From an uncultured Alphaproteobacteria bacterium (lineage in GTDB: Bacteria; Pseudomonadota; Alphaproteobacteria; HIMB59; GCA-002718135): a stretch of DNA of 64,000 nt. The stretch is taken from positions 16,575-80,574 of the forward strand of contig CACGTA010000004.1 of NCBI GenBank assembly GCA_902575815.1, in the 5' to 3' direction. Each line of letters begins with the position of its first letter. The first letter of the stretch is position 1. Below, in pieces: positions 38,642-50,235 of this stretch. The notes under the pieces are model-generated. The model searched no databases. It saw nothing but the letters and a program-made list of their open reading frames with translations, and was not told where the DNA came from. A program made the translations under genes and the position numbers.

Positions 38642-39934
38642 CTATTTAATTTTATTTTTAAAAATCCATTCTATTTTCTTTAGATCGTTATCATCTTTAA
38701 TGATTTTTTCGATTTCTTTTGAATTTAATTTTTTGTTTAATTCTTTATTTTTTTGTAAAACTTGAGAAAAATTCTTATTATTATTCCATGTTTCCATGGC
38801 ACTTTCTTGAACAATTTTGTAGGCTTGTTGTCTTTTCAATCCTTTTTCAATTAGTTTTAACATAATATTGTGAGTTCTATGTAAACCTCCAAGCATATTC
38901 AAATTTTTTAACATATTTTTTGGATAGACTTTTAAATTCTTTATAATGCCATTTAAACGACTCAGTGCAAAATCAGTTGCAATTGTAATATCTGGTGTCG
39001 TAATTCTTTCAACACTAGAATGACTAATATCTCTCTCGTGCCAAAGTACAACATTTTCTAGTGAAGGTATTACACCACTTCTAATATAACGTGCGATACC
39101 TGTTAAGTTCTCACTTAATACTGGGTTACGTTTGTGAGGCATAGCAGAAGAACCCTTTTGCTTAGAAGAAAAACTTTCTTCAACTTCTAATACCTCTGTT
39201 TTTTGTAAATTTCGAATTTCCACTGCAAACCTCTCAATAGAAGATGCTAAAATTCCTAGTACTGAGAAAAAATACGCATGCCTATCTCTTGGAATTACTT
39301 GAGTTGATACATCTTCAGAATTTAGTTTAAGTTTTTTTGCTACATAATCTTGAACTCGTGGGTCTATAGAATTAAATGTTCCAACAGGTCCAGAAATAGC
39401 ACAAACAGATATTTCGTTGATCGCCTGATCAAGTCTTTCTAAATTTCTTTTAAACTCAAAATAAAAGGAAGATAATTTTAATCCAAAAGTAATAGGTTCA
39501 GCATGTATCCCATGACTTCTTCCAATCATTAATGTGTCTTTATATTTTTTTGATTTGATTTTTAGACTTTGAATACACTCTACTAAACTTTTTCTTATTA
39601 TTTCAGAGGTTTGCTTAAGTTGTACAGAAAATGAAGTATCAATAATATCACTGGAAGTTACACCAAAATGAAAATACTTTGACGAGTCGCCAATATATTT
39701 GCTTACATTATTAATATAAGCAACAACATCATGTTTTGTCTCTTTTTCAATTTTTTCTATTTCTTTAACATTGAATTTTGCTTTATTTCTTATTTCTTTT
39801 GCAGCTTTTTTAGGAATAACGCCGAGCATCGCTTGTTTTTCTGCAATCAAACACTCAATTTCTGTCCAAATTGTAAATTTATTTTCTAATGACCAGATCT
39901 TTTCAATTTTAGGTCTATTATATCTAGGTATCAT
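38642..39934 (-). CDS. purB: Adenylosuccinate lyase
   Basis: MIPRYNRPKIEKIWS, SSFSSKQKGSSAMPHKRNPVLSE signature. Confidence 0.95.
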   Translation of the reverse strand: MIPRYNRPKIEKIWSLENKFTIWTEIECLIAEKQAMLGVIPKKAAKEIRNKAKFNVKEIEKIEKETKHDVVAYINNVSKYIGDSSKYFHFGVTSSDIIDTSFSVQLKQTSEIIRKSLVECIQSLKIKSKKYKDTLMIGRSHGIHAEPITFGLKLSSFYFEFKRNLERLDQAINEISVCAISGPVGTFNSIDPRVQDYVAKKLKLNSEDVSTQVIPRDRHAYFFSVLGILASSIERFAVEIRNLQKTEVLEVEESFSSKQKGSSAMPHKRNPVLSENLTGIARYIRSGVIPSLENVVLWHERDISHSSVERITTPDITIATDFALSRLNGIIKNLKVYPKNMLKNLNMLGGLHRTHNIMLKLIEKGLKRQQAYKIVQESAMETWNNNKNFSQVLQKNKELNKKLNSKEIEKIIKDDNDLKKIEWIFKNKIK

Positions 39935-39943
39935 TTTATCTAC

Positions 39944-40738
39944 TTATACATCCTTTATTGGGAAAGCTGTATTATTTTTAGATAATGTAAATATTTCATT
40001 TCCTTCTTCTGTTATTCCAATTGTATGCTCGAATTGAGCAGATAAAGATTTATCTTTTGTTACAGCTGTCCATCCATCATTAAGTATTTTTGTTTGCCAT
40101 CCACCTAAATTAATCATTGGTTCAATTGTTAAAAACATACCAGGCTCTAACATAGGTCCTTCGCCTGGTTCTCCAAAGTGTAAAACACTAGGTGGAGTAT
40201 GAAATTCCTTTCCAATTCCATGACCACAAAAATCTCTTACTACAGAATAACCTTTTCCTTCAGCAAGTTTCTGAATTTTATTTCCAATATCACCAATATG
40301 CTTACCAGGTTTAGCTTCACTAATACCAATTAATAAAGATTCATAAGTTATTTTTAAAAATTCATAATTTTTTTTATTTGTCTTGCCTGCTACAAACATT
40401 CTGGAACTATCACCATGCCAACCATTTAGAATAACTGTTACATCTACATTTACTATATCACCATCAGATAGAATTTTTCTTTCAGAGGGAATTCCATGAC
40501 AAACAACATGATTTACAGATGTACAAACTGATTTTGGGAAACCTTTATAATTTAAAGGAGCAGGTATTGCATTATTTTGAATAATTTGATCATGACATAT
40601 GTCATTTATTTCTTGAGTACTTATTCCTGGAACAATCTTTTTACTTAAAGAATCTAGAACATCAGCAGCTAAAGAACCAGCCCCCCTCATGCCCTCAAAA
40701 TCTTTTTTCGTATGTATTGGGATATTGTTGTTTCTCAT
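39944..40738 (-). CDS. map: Methionine aminopeptidase type I
   Basis: GDIVNVDVTVILNGWHGDSSRMF, FCGHGIGKEFHTPPSVLHF, TIEPMINLG. Confidence 0.96.
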   Translation of the reverse strand: MRNNNIPIHTKKDFEGMRGAGSLAADVLDSLSKKIVPGISTQEINDICHDQIIQNNAIPAPLNYKGFPKSVCTSVNHVVCHGIPSERKILSDGDIVNVDVTVILNGWHGDSSRMFVAGKTNKKNYEFLKITYESLLIGISEAKPGKHIGDIGNKIQKLAEGKGYSVVRDFCGHGIGKEFHTPPSVLHFGEPGEGPMLEPGMFLTIEPMINLGGWQTKILNDGWTAVTKDKSLSAQFEHTIGITEEGNEIFTLSKNNTAFPIKDV

Positions 40739-40795
40739 TTAAAAAATAATTACTTACAATTAATAAATAATATATAGAAAATATCAATTAATCAT

Positions 40796-41542
40796 ATGAG
40801 TTCTTTTACTGCAGGAGTTATTGTTATTGGTGATGAAATACTTTCTGGCAGAACTCAAGATACAAACTCAAATTATATTGCAAAAAAATTATTAGAAGCT
40901 GGTATTAAGTTAGAAGAAGTTATTGTTATTCAGGATGAGAAAAAAACAATAATAGAAAATGTTTTAAAATATTGCTCAAAATATTCTTATGTTTTTACTA
41001 CTGGAGGAATTGGACCAACTCATGATGATATAACTTCAGAAAGTATATCTGAAGCCTTTAATTTACAATATGAAACAAATAAAATGGCTTTTGAGATTCT
41101 TGAAAATTATTATCCAAAAGGTGAATTTAATGAAAGCAGGCAAAGAATGGCCAAAATGCCATTTGGTTCAGAGCTTATTTTAAATCCAATGACCGCTGCA
41201 CCAGGATTTATTGTAAAAAATATTTATGTTTTACCTGGTGTGCCAGAAATAATGCAAGTTATGTTCGAGGAATTAATGAAAAAAATTAAAAAAGGTAAGC
41301 CAAAACTTGTTACAACAATTAATACTAATTTATACGAAAGTAAAATTGCAAAAAATTTAAAAAATATTCAAAACAATTATACAAATGCTTCAATCGGAAG
41401 TTACCCCTATTTTAATCTTGCAGCTAAAACAGGCGGTGTTAACATAGTTGTTTCATCATGGGAGATGACATCTATTCAACCAATAGTTGATGATATAACT
41501 AAGATGATTGAATTAAATGGTGGAAAAAGTTCTATAGTTTGA
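40796..41542 (+). CDS. CinA N-terminal-like molybdopterin-binding domain protein
   Basis: GVIVIGDEILSGRTQDTNSNYIAKKL, FTTGGIGPTHDDITSESI, MPFGSELI. Confidence 0.9.
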   Translation: MSSFTAGVIVIGDEILSGRTQDTNSNYIAKKLLEAGIKLEEVIVIQDEKKTIIENVLKYCSKYSYVFTTGGIGPTHDDITSESISEAFNLQYETNKMAFEILENYYPKGEFNESRQRMAKMPFGSELILNPMTAAPGFIVKNIYVLPGVPEIMQVMFEELMKKIKKGKPKLVTTINTNLYESKIAKNLKNIQNNYTNASIGSYPYFNLAAKTGGVNIVVSSWEMTSIQPIVDDITKMIELNGGKSSIV

Positions 41543-41558
41543 TATTAGTCCAAAATCA

Positions 41559-41643
41559 GGCCTCGTGGTGGAATGGTAGACACAAAGGACTTAAAATCCT
41601 TGCCCTTTTGGGAGTGCCGGTTCAAGTCCGGCCGAGGCTACCA
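41559..41643 (+). tRNA. tRNA-Leu (anticodon TAA), CCA encoded
   Basis: GGCCTCG/CGAGGCT acceptor stem, anticodon loop ACTTAAAAT, long variable arm, T-loop GGTTCAAGTCC, ACCA end. Confidence 0.93.
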
Positions 41644-41654
41644 ATCATTAAATT

Positions 41655-42029
41655 ATGTTTGCTTTTATTACTATTGGAACAAATAATTTAAAAAAATCAT
41701 CTGCATTTTATAGTAAAATTTTAAAACCTCTAAAAATTAAAAAAGTATTATCTCATCATCGTTATTTTGGTTATGCTAAAAAAGAAACACCTAAAAAAAT
41801 AGAATTATACTTGATTAGACCTCATAACAAAAAAAAAGCAACCATAGGAAATGGTACAATGATTACTTTTAAAGCTAATTCTAAAAAAACTGTTAATGAA
41901 TTTTATAAAATTGGAATTAGTCTTGGAGCAAAAGATGAAGGAATACCTGGCCCCAGACATGGTAAAGATTATTATGCATATTTAAGGGATTTAGATGGTA
42001 ACAAGATTTGTATTTTTAAAAAAATTTGA
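41655..42029 (+). CDS. VOC/glyoxalase family protein
   Basis: FAFITIGTNNLKKSSAFYSKIL, GPRHGKDYYAYLRDLDGNKICIF. Confidence 0.85.
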   Translation: MFAFITIGTNNLKKSSAFYSKILKPLKIKKVLSHHRYFGYAKKETPKKIELYLIRPHNKKKATIGNGTMITFKANSKKTVNEFYKIGISLGAKDEGIPGPRHGKDYYAYLRDLDGNKICIFKKI

Positions 42030-42031
42030 TC

Positions 42032-42790
42032 TTAAAAATTAAATTGTTCATTCAAAATTTTATCTTCAATAGAGTGTTTACTATCGAATAATACAGTGCA
42101 TTTGTTTTCATCTGAAGATACAATATTGACTCTACTAATATCTCTAAACTCAACATTGTCTGCAGTTACGCTAGATGAGCGCTCATCATAATTTAAAACT
42201 TCAAAATCAATTTTACTAATTTCTGATAAAAGAGCACCTCTCCATCTCCTTGGTCTAAAGGCGCTGATTGGAGTTAATGCAAGTATATTTGAGTCTAAAG
42301 GTAGAATACTACCATGTGCGGATAGATTATAAGCTGTACTTCCAGCTGATGTAGATAACAAAACGCCATCACATATCAATTCTTCCATTTTTACTTTCTC
42401 ATTTATTTTGATTTTAATTTTTGATGCCAAATGAGTCTGCCTCATAAGAGAAACTTCATTATATGCATATGCCTCAAAGATTTCATTATTAACATTTTGT
42501 GCCGTCATTTTTAATGGTTTAAAAGTAGATTTTTTAGCATTGGTAATCATGTCATTTAAATTTTCATTACTAAGATTATTCATTAAAAAGCCAATTGAAC
42601 CAAAGTTTATTCCAAAAAATGGTTTGTTTAGTTTATTAAAATTATGAAGTGATTTTAAAAGTAATCCATCTCCTCCAATTGGAATAATGTAATCGGCATC
42701 TTCTACAGAATTTTGTCCAAATAATTCTATTAGTTTTTTTTCTGTATTTTTTGCCTCAGGATTGTTTGATGATAAAAAATGAAATTTCAT
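42032..42790 (-). CDS. nadK: NAD kinase
   Basis: IIPIGGDGLLLKSLH, GINFGSIGFLMN, DGVLLSTSAGSTAYNLSAHGSIL. Confidence 0.93.
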   Translation of the reverse strand: MKFHFLSSNNPEAKNTEKKLIELFGQNSVEDADYIIPIGGDGLLLKSLHNFNKLNKPFFGINFGSIGFLMNNLSNENLNDMITNAKKSTFKPLKMTAQNVNNEIFEAYAYNEVSLMRQTHLASKIKIKINEKVKMEELICDGVLLSTSAGSTAYNLSAHGSILPLDSNILALTPISAFRPRRWRGALLSEISKIDFEVLNYDERSSSVTADNVEFRDISRVNIVSSDENKCTVLFDSKHSIEDKILNEQFNF

Positions 42791-43782
42791 TATCCACCTG
42801 TTACGTTCATATGTCTTTTCATATATTTATTAATTTTTTCTCCAATCATAAAATCATGTTGTTTTGGTTTAATATTAAGTGCAAACTTAATTTTTTCTTT
42901 TATAAAATCATCACTATAATCTTCTCTCATTATTTCTCTAAAATCAACAAAGTCATTCTGACCAAGGCACATGTAAAGTTTACCAGTGCTCGATATTCTT
43001 ACTCTATTGCAAGAGGCACAAAAATTATTTGTTAAAGGACTTATAAACCCAATTTTATTAGAAACTAAATCACTAGTATAAAATCTTGCTGGACCTCCAG
43101 TACTATAATGAATTTTAGAAAAATTATATATTTTGTCTAGTTTTGAAAAAGTATCAGATAATGAGATAAACTGATATTCTCTTGATATATCTGTTTCTTC
43201 CATTGGCATTACTTCGATAAATGTAAGATCAATTTTTTTATTACTAGTCCAATATATTAATTCTTCAATTTCATTTTCATTAAAATCTTTAATTACTACA
43301 GTATTAATTTTAATTTTTATGTTGTTATCAAGTGCTTCATTAATTCCATCAAAAACTTTTTCAATATTTCCAAATCTTGTTATTTTATTATATTTTTCAG
43401 GATTAATTGTATCTAGAGAAACATTAATTCTATTAATACCATTTAGCTTCAGTAGTTTTGCATATTTTTTTAATAATGTACCATTTGTTGTCAGTGTTAT
43501 TTCCTTTAGATTTGTTTTTTCTTTTTTGGTATTAAGTTTTTCAATTAATTTTATAATATCATTTCTTACTAAAGGCTCACCCCCAGTTAATCTAATTTTT
43601 TCAACTCCGAGTTCTATAAAGTTGTCACATAGTCTTTCAATTTCTTCTAATGTGAGTATGTCTTTTCGTGGGAGAAATTGCATTTTTTCTTTCATACAAT
43701 AAACACATCTCAAATCACATCTATCTGTAACAGATACTCTTAGATAATTTACTTTTCTTAAATACTGGTCAATTAGTTGCAT
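42790..43782 (-). CDS. moaA: GTP 3',8-cyclase (molybdenum cofactor biosynthesis)
   Basis: VTDRCDLRCVYCM radical SAM motif, C-term CASCNRVRISSTGKLYMCL. Confidence 0.95.
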   Translation of the reverse strand: MQLIDQYLRKVNYLRVSVTDRCDLRCVYCMKEKMQFLPRKDILTLEEIERLCDNFIELGVEKIRLTGGEPLVRNDIIKLIEKLNTKKEKTNLKEITLTTNGTLLKKYAKLLKLNGINRINVSLDTINPEKYNKITRFGNIEKVFDGINEALDNNIKIKINTVVIKDFNENEIEELIYWTSNKKIDLTFIEVMPMEETDISREYQFISLSDTFSKLDKIYNFSKIHYSTGGPARFYTSDLVSNKIGFISPLTNNFCASCNRVRISSTGKLYMCLGQNDFVDFREIMREDYSDDFIKEKIKFALNIKPKQHDFMIGEKINKYMKRHMNVTGG

Positions 43783-43966
43783 TTATATTAATTATTTTTA
43801 ATTCAACTTCTTTAGGGTTAATAGTTTTTTTTCCAACATTTTCAAAATTTATTGTAACTATATCGTTAATACATGATTGAACTTGACCAATTCCCCATTC
43901 TTTTTCTTTACTGACATTTACAACAAAAGTACCTGGTGTAAGATCACCTATATAAAAATCTGACAT
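43769..43966 (-). CDS. DUF3553-like small protein
   Basis: GTFVVNVSKEKEWGIGQVQSCINDIVTINFENVGKKTI; overlaps moaA by 14 nt. Confidence 0.75.
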   Translation of the reverse strand: MSDFYIGDLTPGTFVVNVSKEKEWGIGQVQSCINDIVTINFENVGKKTINPKEVELKIININATN

Positions 43967-43977
43967 TTAAAATAAAA

Positions 43978-44412
43978 TTAACTAATTCTTTTTTCTGCTT
44001 TTTCATGCATTTCTTGAGCTTCTAAACTCAATGTTGCAACTGGTCTTGCTTCTAATCTTTTGATACTAATTGGATCACCTGTTTCATCGCAATAACCATA
44101 TGATCCATCTTCAATTCTTTGAAGGGCGGCATCAATTTTATTAATTAGCTTTCTTTCTCTATCTCTAGTTCTAAGTTCGAAAGATCTATCTATTTCTTCA
44201 GATGCTCTATCAGTTATGTCCGGTTTTGCTTCATTCTCATTCTGAAGATTATTTAAAGTTTGAGATGACTCCTTGAGTAAATCTTTTTTCCAACTTACTA
44301 GTTTTTGCCTAAAATATTCTTTCATTTTGGCATTCATGAATTTTTCTTTCTGAGTTGGTTTATAATTTTTAGGTAATTTAGTCATAATTTTAAAACGCTG
44401 CTGATTTATCAA
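43978..44412 (-). CDS. dksA: DksA/TraR family RNA polymerase-binding protein
   Basis: KLINKIDAALQRIEDGSYGYCDETGDPISIKRLEARPVATLSLEAQEMHEKAEK. Confidence 0.92.
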   Translation of the reverse strand: MINQQRFKIMTKLPKNYKPTQKEKFMNAKMKEYFRQKLVSWKKDLLKESSQTLNNLQNENEAKPDITDRASEEIDRSFELRTRDRERKLINKIDAALQRIEDGSYGYCDETGDPISIKRLEARPVATLSLEAQEMHEKAEKRIS

Positions 44413-44499
44413 ATGATTTTATTTATTCAAGCAATATTGAAATTTTATTAATTATAAATAATTCATATTTTTCAATATTTTAATTAAATTTTCATAAAA

Positions 44500-44514
44500 G
44501 AACAAAAATAGAAC
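44500..44514. promoter_or_regulatory. Candidate LexA/SOS box 1 upstream of recA
   Basis: GAAC-AAAAATA-GAAC exactly fits the alphaproteobacterial GAACN7GAAC box. Confidence 0.75.
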
Positions 44515-44525
44515 TTTTAAAATTA

Positions 44526-44540
44526 GAACAAAACGTGTAC
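44526..44540. promoter_or_regulatory. Candidate LexA/SOS box 2 upstream of recA
   Basis: GAAC-AAAACGT-GTAC, one mismatch to GAACN7GAAC, 26 bp from box 1. Confidence 0.5.
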
Positions 44541-44599
44541 AAGTAAACATGATTTGCAAGAATCTTAATAAAAACATAGGAAATTAATGGAGAAATGTA

Positions 44600-45712
44600 A
44601 TGTCTCAAGCTAAATTAAAAGTAGTAAATAACGAAAATTCAATGGATAAAGAAAATAGAAGTAAATCTCTAGAAGCTGCTGTCAGCCTAATAGAGAAAAA
44701 TTATGGAAAAGGCTCAATAATGAAATTGGGCTCTAAAACAAACGTAGATATTGAAGCAATATCTACAGGTTCATTAGGGCTTGATATTGCCCTTGGTATT
44801 GGTGGAGTTCCAAAGGGTAGAATTATTGAAATTTATGGACCTGAAAGTTCTGGTAAAACTACTTTAGCTACTCATATTGTTGCTGAGTCACAAAAACAAG
44901 GCGGTAATTGCGCATTTATAGATGCAGAGCATGCTCTAGATCCAGCATATGCAAAAAAATTAGGTGTAAATTTAGAAGAATTATTAATTTCCCAGCCTGA
45001 TACAGGTGAGCAGGGTTTAGAAATTGCTGATTCTTTAATTAAATCTGGGGGTATTGATGTGCTAATTATTGACTCAGTTGCGGCACTTGTCCCAAGAGCT
45101 GAACTAGAAGGCGATATGGGAGATTCATTACCTGGTTTACAAGCTAGATTGATGAGTCAGGCTTTAAGAAAACTCACAAGCTCTATCGCTCAATCAAACA
45201 CTCTAGTTGTATTCATAAATCAACTTAGAATGAAAATTGGCGTTATGTTTGGTAGTCCTGAGACAACTACAGGCGGTAATGCTTTAAAGTTTTATTCTTC
45301 TGTAAGAATGGACATTAGAAGAATTGGTGCAATTAAAGATAAAGATGAAATCATTGGAAATCAAACTAGAGTAAAAATAGTTAAAAATAAAGTTGCACCT
45401 CCATTCAAAGTTGTTGAATTTGATATAATGTACGGAGAGGGTATATCTAAATTAGGTGAATTAGTTGATTTAGGTGTCAAAGCAGAAATTATTGATAAAT
45501 CTGGATCATGGTTTGCTTACAAAAATACTAAAATAGGACAAGGTAGAGAAAACGTTAAAAACTTTCTTAACGACAATCCAACTATAGCTAAAGAAATTGA
45601 AAATCAAATTCTACAAAATGCTGGAATAGTTGAAAAAGCTATGATGGAAGGAAAAGTAGAGAATAAAGAAAAAGAAAAAGAAGCTAAAGAAGCTGAAGAA
45701 ATAAAAGAATAG
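44600..45712 (+). CDS. recA: Recombinase A
   Basis: [72 protein letters not shown]. Confidence 0.98.
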   Translation: MSQAKLKVVNNENSMDKENRSKSLEAAVSLIEKNYGKGSIMKLGSKTNVDIEAISTGSLGLDIALGIGGVPKGRIIEIYGPESSGKTTLATHIVAESQKQGGNCAFIDAEHALDPAYAKKLGVNLEELLISQPDTGEQGLEIADSLIKSGGIDVLIIDSVAALVPRAELEGDMGDSLPGLQARLMSQALRKLTSSIAQSNTLVVFINQLRMKIGVMFGSPETTTGGNALKFYSSVRMDIRRIGAIKDKDEIIGNQTRVKIVKNKVAPPFKVVEFDIMYGEGISKLGELVDLGVKAEIIDKSGSWFAYKNTKIGQGRENVKNFLNDNPTIAKEIENQILQNAGIVEKAMMEGKVENKEKEKEAKEAEEIKE

Positions 45713-45730
45713 TAAATATTATTTTTGTTT

Positions 45731-45763
45731 GGCGCCTATTTCAAAATAGGCGCTTTTTTATTT
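45731..45763 (+). terminator. Rho-independent terminator of recA
   Basis: GGCGCCTATTTCAAAATAGGCGCTTTTTTATTT hairpin plus T-tract. Confidence 0.9.
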
Positions 45764-45797
45764 AGACAATAGAGTTTTCAAGTTATAATACCTTTTC

Positions 45798-48470
45798 ATG
45801 AATTCAAATCAGATTAGGTCAACATTTCTCAATTATTTTAAAAAAAATGGACATGAGGTTATTCATTCTAGCTCTTTAGTGCCAGATAATGATTCTACTT
45901 TAATGTTTGCTAACTCTGGAATGGTACAATTTAAAAATATTTTTACAGGTAAAGAAATAAGAGAATATAATAGAGCAACTACTGCTCAGAAATGTGTAAG
46001 AGCAGGCGGAAAGCACAATGATTTAGAAAATGTAGGATACACCACAAGACACCATACTTTTTTTGAAATGTTAGGAAATTTCTCTTTTGGAGATTATTTT
46101 AAAGAGTTGGCCATAGAACTAGCATGGAATCTAATTACTAAAGAATACGCAATAAATAAAGATAGACTATTAGTAACTGTTTATTCTGATGATCAGGAAG
46201 CTTTTGATTTATGGAAAAAAATAGCTGGATTGTCTGAAAATAAAATTATTAAAATAAGTACTTCAGATAATTTTTGGTCAATGGGTGAAACTGGTCCTTG
46301 CGGTCCATGTTCTGAAATATTTTATGATCACGGTGATAAATACGAAGGAGGCCCTCCAGGTTCTCCAAACGAAGATGGTGATAGATTTATAGAAATATGG
46401 AATTTAGTATTTATGCAATATGAGCAAATATCTAAATCTGAGAGAATAAATCTACCAAAACCCTCCATTGATACTGGAATGGGATTAGAGAGAATGACAG
46501 CTCTTCTAGATGGTTCTAATGATAATTATTCAACAGATTTATTTCAACCAATTATAAATGAATCAACAAAACTATGTGGTGTTGAAAGTTCAATAACAAA
46601 TCCTAGTCACAGAGTAATTGCAGATCACTTAAAATCCTCCTCTTTTTTAATTGCCGATGGAGTAATGCCTTCAAATGAAGGTAGAGGATACGTCTTACGA
46701 AGAATAATGAGAAGGGGAATGCGACACGCACATTCTTTAGGTAATAAAGAGCCTGTATTTCATAAGTTATTTCCTATTTTTTTAGATGGAATTAAAAATT
46801 CATATCCTGAATTAGATAGAGCAAAAGATCTGATCACTAATACATTAATGAATGAAGAAACTAAATTCAAGGAAACTGTTGAAAAAGGAATTAAAATTTT
46901 AGATGAGGAAATTTCTAACTCAAAAAATATATTTAATGGAGAAGTAGCATTTAAATTATACGACACCTATGGATTTCCCTTAGATTTAACACAAGATTAT
47001 TTGAAAAGTAAAAATATTGAAGTCGATATAAAAACATTTGAACAAAAAATGTTAGATCAAAAGGAAAGAGCAAGACAAAGTTGGAAAGGTACAGGAGACA
47101 TCGAGGATGAAGGCATTTGGTTTGAAATAACTTCTAAAATAGATCCAACAGAATTTTTAGGATATTCTGATATGGAAGCTGATTGTAAAATAATTTCAAT
47201 CATATCAGAAAGTAAGTCAGTAGATAAAATTAAAAAAGATCAAGAAGCAATTATAATATTAAATCAAACACCTTTTTATGGAGAAAGTGGTGGTCAGGTG
47301 GGAGATCATGGTTTTTTTGAAAATGATAGCTTTAAGTTTGAAGTTATGAATACTACAAAAATATTTGGAAATTATTTTCTTCACAAAGGTAAAGTAATTA
47401 GTGGTGAATGCGAAATTGAAGATACTATTAAAGCAAGAATTAATACATTGAATAGAGATTTTATTAAATATAATCATTCTTCAACTCATTTATTACATGC
47501 TGCTCTTAGAAAAATACTGGGCAAGCATGTCACGCAGAAGGGCTCACTTGTAAATTCAGAAAAACTTAGATTTGATTTTAGTCATAATAATCCAATTGAA
47601 AAAGATCAACTCATGAATATTGAAGAAATTGTAAATGATCAAATTCAAAAAAATGGAATTGTTGAAATTAAAATTGTGGATCAAAAAAAAGCTATTGAAG
47701 AAGGTGCGATGGCATTGTTTGGAGAAAAATATAGCGATGAAGTAAGAGTAGTAACAATGGGTCAAGAAAATGAATCATTCTTTTCAAAAGAATTATGCGG
47801 AGGAACTCATGTGTTTAAATTAGGGGAAATAAGTAAATTTAAAATAACAAATCAATCTAGTGTTGCGTCTGGAATAAGAAGAATAGAGGCTGTATCTAAT
47901 GTTGCAGTGGATAAATATATTAAAGAAATAGAAAGAAATTTATTAGAAAAAAATAAAAACCAAGATAATCAAATTGAAGATTTGAAGAATAAAATTAAAA
48001 AGATTAATGCTGATTATAATTTTAAAAATCAATCTGAAGACAAAGATTTGTTAATTAAAGAATTAATTCAGATACACGAAAAATTAAAACAAAATATATC
48101 TATATCAAAAAATATTGATAATATTGTTGTGAAAAAAATCAAAGAATTAAATTTCATATACTTGATTGCTGAAGACTACCCTAATAAATCTTTGAAAACA
48201 TTTATTGATGAGCAAAAAAAACAATATAACAAAAATAGTGTTTCGTTAATAATTTCAAATAATAATAACAAACTATCTATAGTGCTAGGAGTTACTGAAG
48301 ATATTATAGACCTTTTTGATGCTTCAAAAGAAATAAGAGAAATTTCGATTATTCTAGGTGGCAAGGGTGGGGGTGGTAGAAAAGATCTTGCTCAAGGAGG
48401 AGGATCAGATGTTAGTCAAATTAATGAAAGTATAAAATACGTAGAAGATAAATTAAACTCTATTAGTTAA
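45798..48470 (+). CDS. alaS: Alanyl-tRNA synthetase
   Basis: [57 protein letters not shown]. Confidence 0.97.
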   Translation: MNSNQIRSTFLNYFKKNGHEVIHSSSLVPDNDSTLMFANSGMVQFKNIFTGKEIREYNRATTAQKCVRAGGKHNDLENVGYTTRHHTFFEMLGNFSFGDYFKELAIELAWNLITKEYAINKDRLLVTVYSDDQEAFDLWKKIAGLSENKIIKISTSDNFWSMGETGPCGPCSEIFYDHGDKYEGGPPGSPNEDGDRFIEIWNLVFMQYEQISKSERINLPKPSIDTGMGLERMTALLDGSNDNYSTDLFQPIINESTKLCGVESSITNPSHRVIADHLKSSSFLIADGVMPSNEGRGYVLRRIMRRGMRHAHSLGNKEPVFHKLFPIFLDGIKNSYPELDRAKDLITNTLMNEETKFKETVEKGIKILDEEISNSKNIFNGEVAFKLYDTYGFPLDLTQDYLKSKNIEVDIKTFEQKMLDQKERARQSWKGTGDIEDEGIWFEITSKIDPTEFLGYSDMEADCKIISIISESKSVDKIKKDQEAIIILNQTPFYGESGGQVGDHGFFENDSFKFEVMNTTKIFGNYFLHKGKVISGECEIEDTIKARINTLNRDFIKYNHSSTHLLHAALRKILGKHVTQKGSLVNSEKLRFDFSHNNPIEKDQLMNIEEIVNDQIQKNGIVEIKIVDQKKAIEEGAMALFGEKYSDEVRVVTMGQENESFFSKELCGGTHVFKLGEISKFKITNQSSVASGIRRIEAVSNVAVDKYIKEIERNLLEKNKNQDNQIEDLKNKIKKINADYNFKNQSEDKDLLIKELIQIHEKLKQNISISKNIDNIVVKKIKELNFIYLIAEDYPNKSLKTFIDEQKKQYNKNSVSLIISNNNNKLSIVLGVTEDIIDLFDASKEIREISIILGGKGGGGRKDLAQGGGSDVSQINESIKYVEDKLNSIS

Positions 48471-49671
48471 TTTGAAAATTATTTTTTATTGCGCTTAAAA
48501 AATCTTGAGTGTTTAACCATTTCTGATCTTTGTTAATTAATATTGCTAGATCTTTTGTCATTTCACCACTTTCTACAGTTTTGATACACGTTTCTTCTAA
48601 TTTTTTAGCAAAATTTATTAATTCATTATTACCATCAAATTCTCCTCTAAAACTTAAACCTCTTGTCCAAGCAAAGATTGATGCAATAGGATTAGTTGAA
48701 GTTTCTAAACCTTTCTGATGATTTCTATAATGTCTTGTAACAGTTCCATGTGCTGCTTCAGCTTCTACAGTTTTACCATCTGGGGTCATTAACACACTTG
48801 TCATTAAACCTAACGATCCAAATCCTTGAGCAACAGAATCTGATTGAACATCTCCATCATAATTTTTACAAGCCCAAATAAAATTACCTTCCCATTTTAA
48901 AGCTGAGGCCACCATATCATCGATTAATCTATGCTCATAAACTATGTCTTTTCCTTTAAACTTATTTTTAAATTCAGTATCAAACACATCCTGAAATAAA
49001 TCTTTAAATCTTCCATCGTAGACTTTTAAAATAGTATTTTTAGTAGAAAGGTAAACTGGCCAACCAAGGTTAAGTCCATAATTAAAACAAGCTCTAGCAA
49101 AGTCTTTAATTGAATTATCTAAATTATACATTGATAGGGCCACACCAGGTTTTTCAAATTCATATACATCTTTTGTAAATCCTTCAGATCCATCTTTAGG
49201 TTCAAAAACCATTTTAAGAGTTCCTGGTTTATTAATTAATGTGTCAGTCGCTCTATATTGATCACCAAAGGCATGTCTAGCAACTACAATTGGATGATTC
49301 CAGTTTGTAATTATTCTTGGAACATTTTTGCATATAATTGGCTGTCTAAATATTGTTCCTCCCAGTATATTTCTTATTGTTCCATTGGGAGAACGCCACA
49401 TTTGTTTTAATTTGAATTCCTCTACTCGATTTTCATCAGGAGTAATTGTTGCACATTTTATTCCTACACCATATTTTTTCACCGCCTCGGCAGCATCTAT
49501 TGTGATTTGATCATTTGTCTCATCTCTTTTAATCACTCCAAGATCAAAATATTTGATATCTATATCAATATAGGGCAAAATTAATTGTTCTTTGATGTAC
49601 TCCCAGATGATTCTGGTCATTTCATCTCCATCCATTTCAACTACAGGGTTTTTAACTTTTATTTTTGCCAT
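48463..49671 (-). CDS. icd: NADP-dependent isocitrate dehydrogenase
   Basis: [57 protein letters not shown]. Confidence 0.95.
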   Translation of the reverse strand: MAKIKVKNPVVEMDGDEMTRIIWEYIKEQLILPYIDIDIKYFDLGVIKRDETNDQITIDAAEAVKKYGVGIKCATITPDENRVEEFKLKQMWRSPNGTIRNILGGTIFRQPIICKNVPRIITNWNHPIVVARHAFGDQYRATDTLINKPGTLKMVFEPKDGSEGFTKDVYEFEKPGVALSMYNLDNSIKDFARACFNYGLNLGWPVYLSTKNTILKVYDGRFKDLFQDVFDTEFKNKFKGKDIVYEHRLIDDMVASALKWEGNFIWACKNYDGDVQSDSVAQGFGSLGLMTSVLMTPDGKTVEAEAAHGTVTRHYRNHQKGLETSTNPIASIFAWTRGLSFRGEFDGNNELINFAKKLEETCIKTVESGEMTKDLAILINKDQKWLNTQDFLSAIKNNFQIN

Positions 49672-50210
49672 TTAATTAATATATTTTTTAATTGATCAAC
49701 CGTATCTATAATGTGAAAACTGTTTTGTAAATTTTTATTTGAAAAATTTTCATCTTCAAAAAATTTAAATTGCTGAAATAGATTATCCCAGAAATTATTT
49801 TTATTAAAAAATATTATTGGCTTATTATGAATCCCCATTACTTTCCAAGATACAACTTCTACTATTTCTTCTAAAGTACCTGTTCCTCCTGGTAATGCTA
49901 AATACGCATCACCTAACTCAAATAGTAACTTTTTTCTTTCAGACATATTATCCACTATTTTTAATTCATCTATATTTTCAAAAATTATTTCTCTCTCAGA
50001 TAAAAAATATGGAATAACTCCCGTAACTATATTTTTATATTTTTTTGCTGTCTTAGCAACCACACCCATAATACCAACTTTTGCGCCACCGTAGACAATA
50101 TTTATTTTAAATGATGATATTAATTTGCTAATTTCTTCTGCATCTTGATAATATTTATTACTTAATTTATCTGAAGATGAGCAATAGACAGTAATAGATT
50201 TAATAGTCAT
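49659..50210 (-). CDS. LOG family protein (TIGR00730-type)
   Basis: [48 protein letters not shown]. Confidence 0.92.
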   Translation of the reverse strand: MTIKSITVYCSSSDKLSNKYYQDAEEISKLISSFKINIVYGGAKVGIMGVVAKTAKKYKNIVTGVIPYFLSEREIIFENIDELKIVDNMSERKKLLFELGDAYLALPGGTGTLEEIVEVVSWKVMGIHNKPIIFFNKNNFWDNLFQQFKFFEDENFSNKNLQNSFHIIDTVDQLKNILIKWQK

Positions 50211-50235
50211 AAATTTAATGTTTATTAGAAAAAAT

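Noticed and set aside
43319-43702. Plus-strand 127-aa Ser/Phe-rich ORF
   Set aside because: Antisense to moaA, composition expected from the reverse complement of AT-rich coding sequence.
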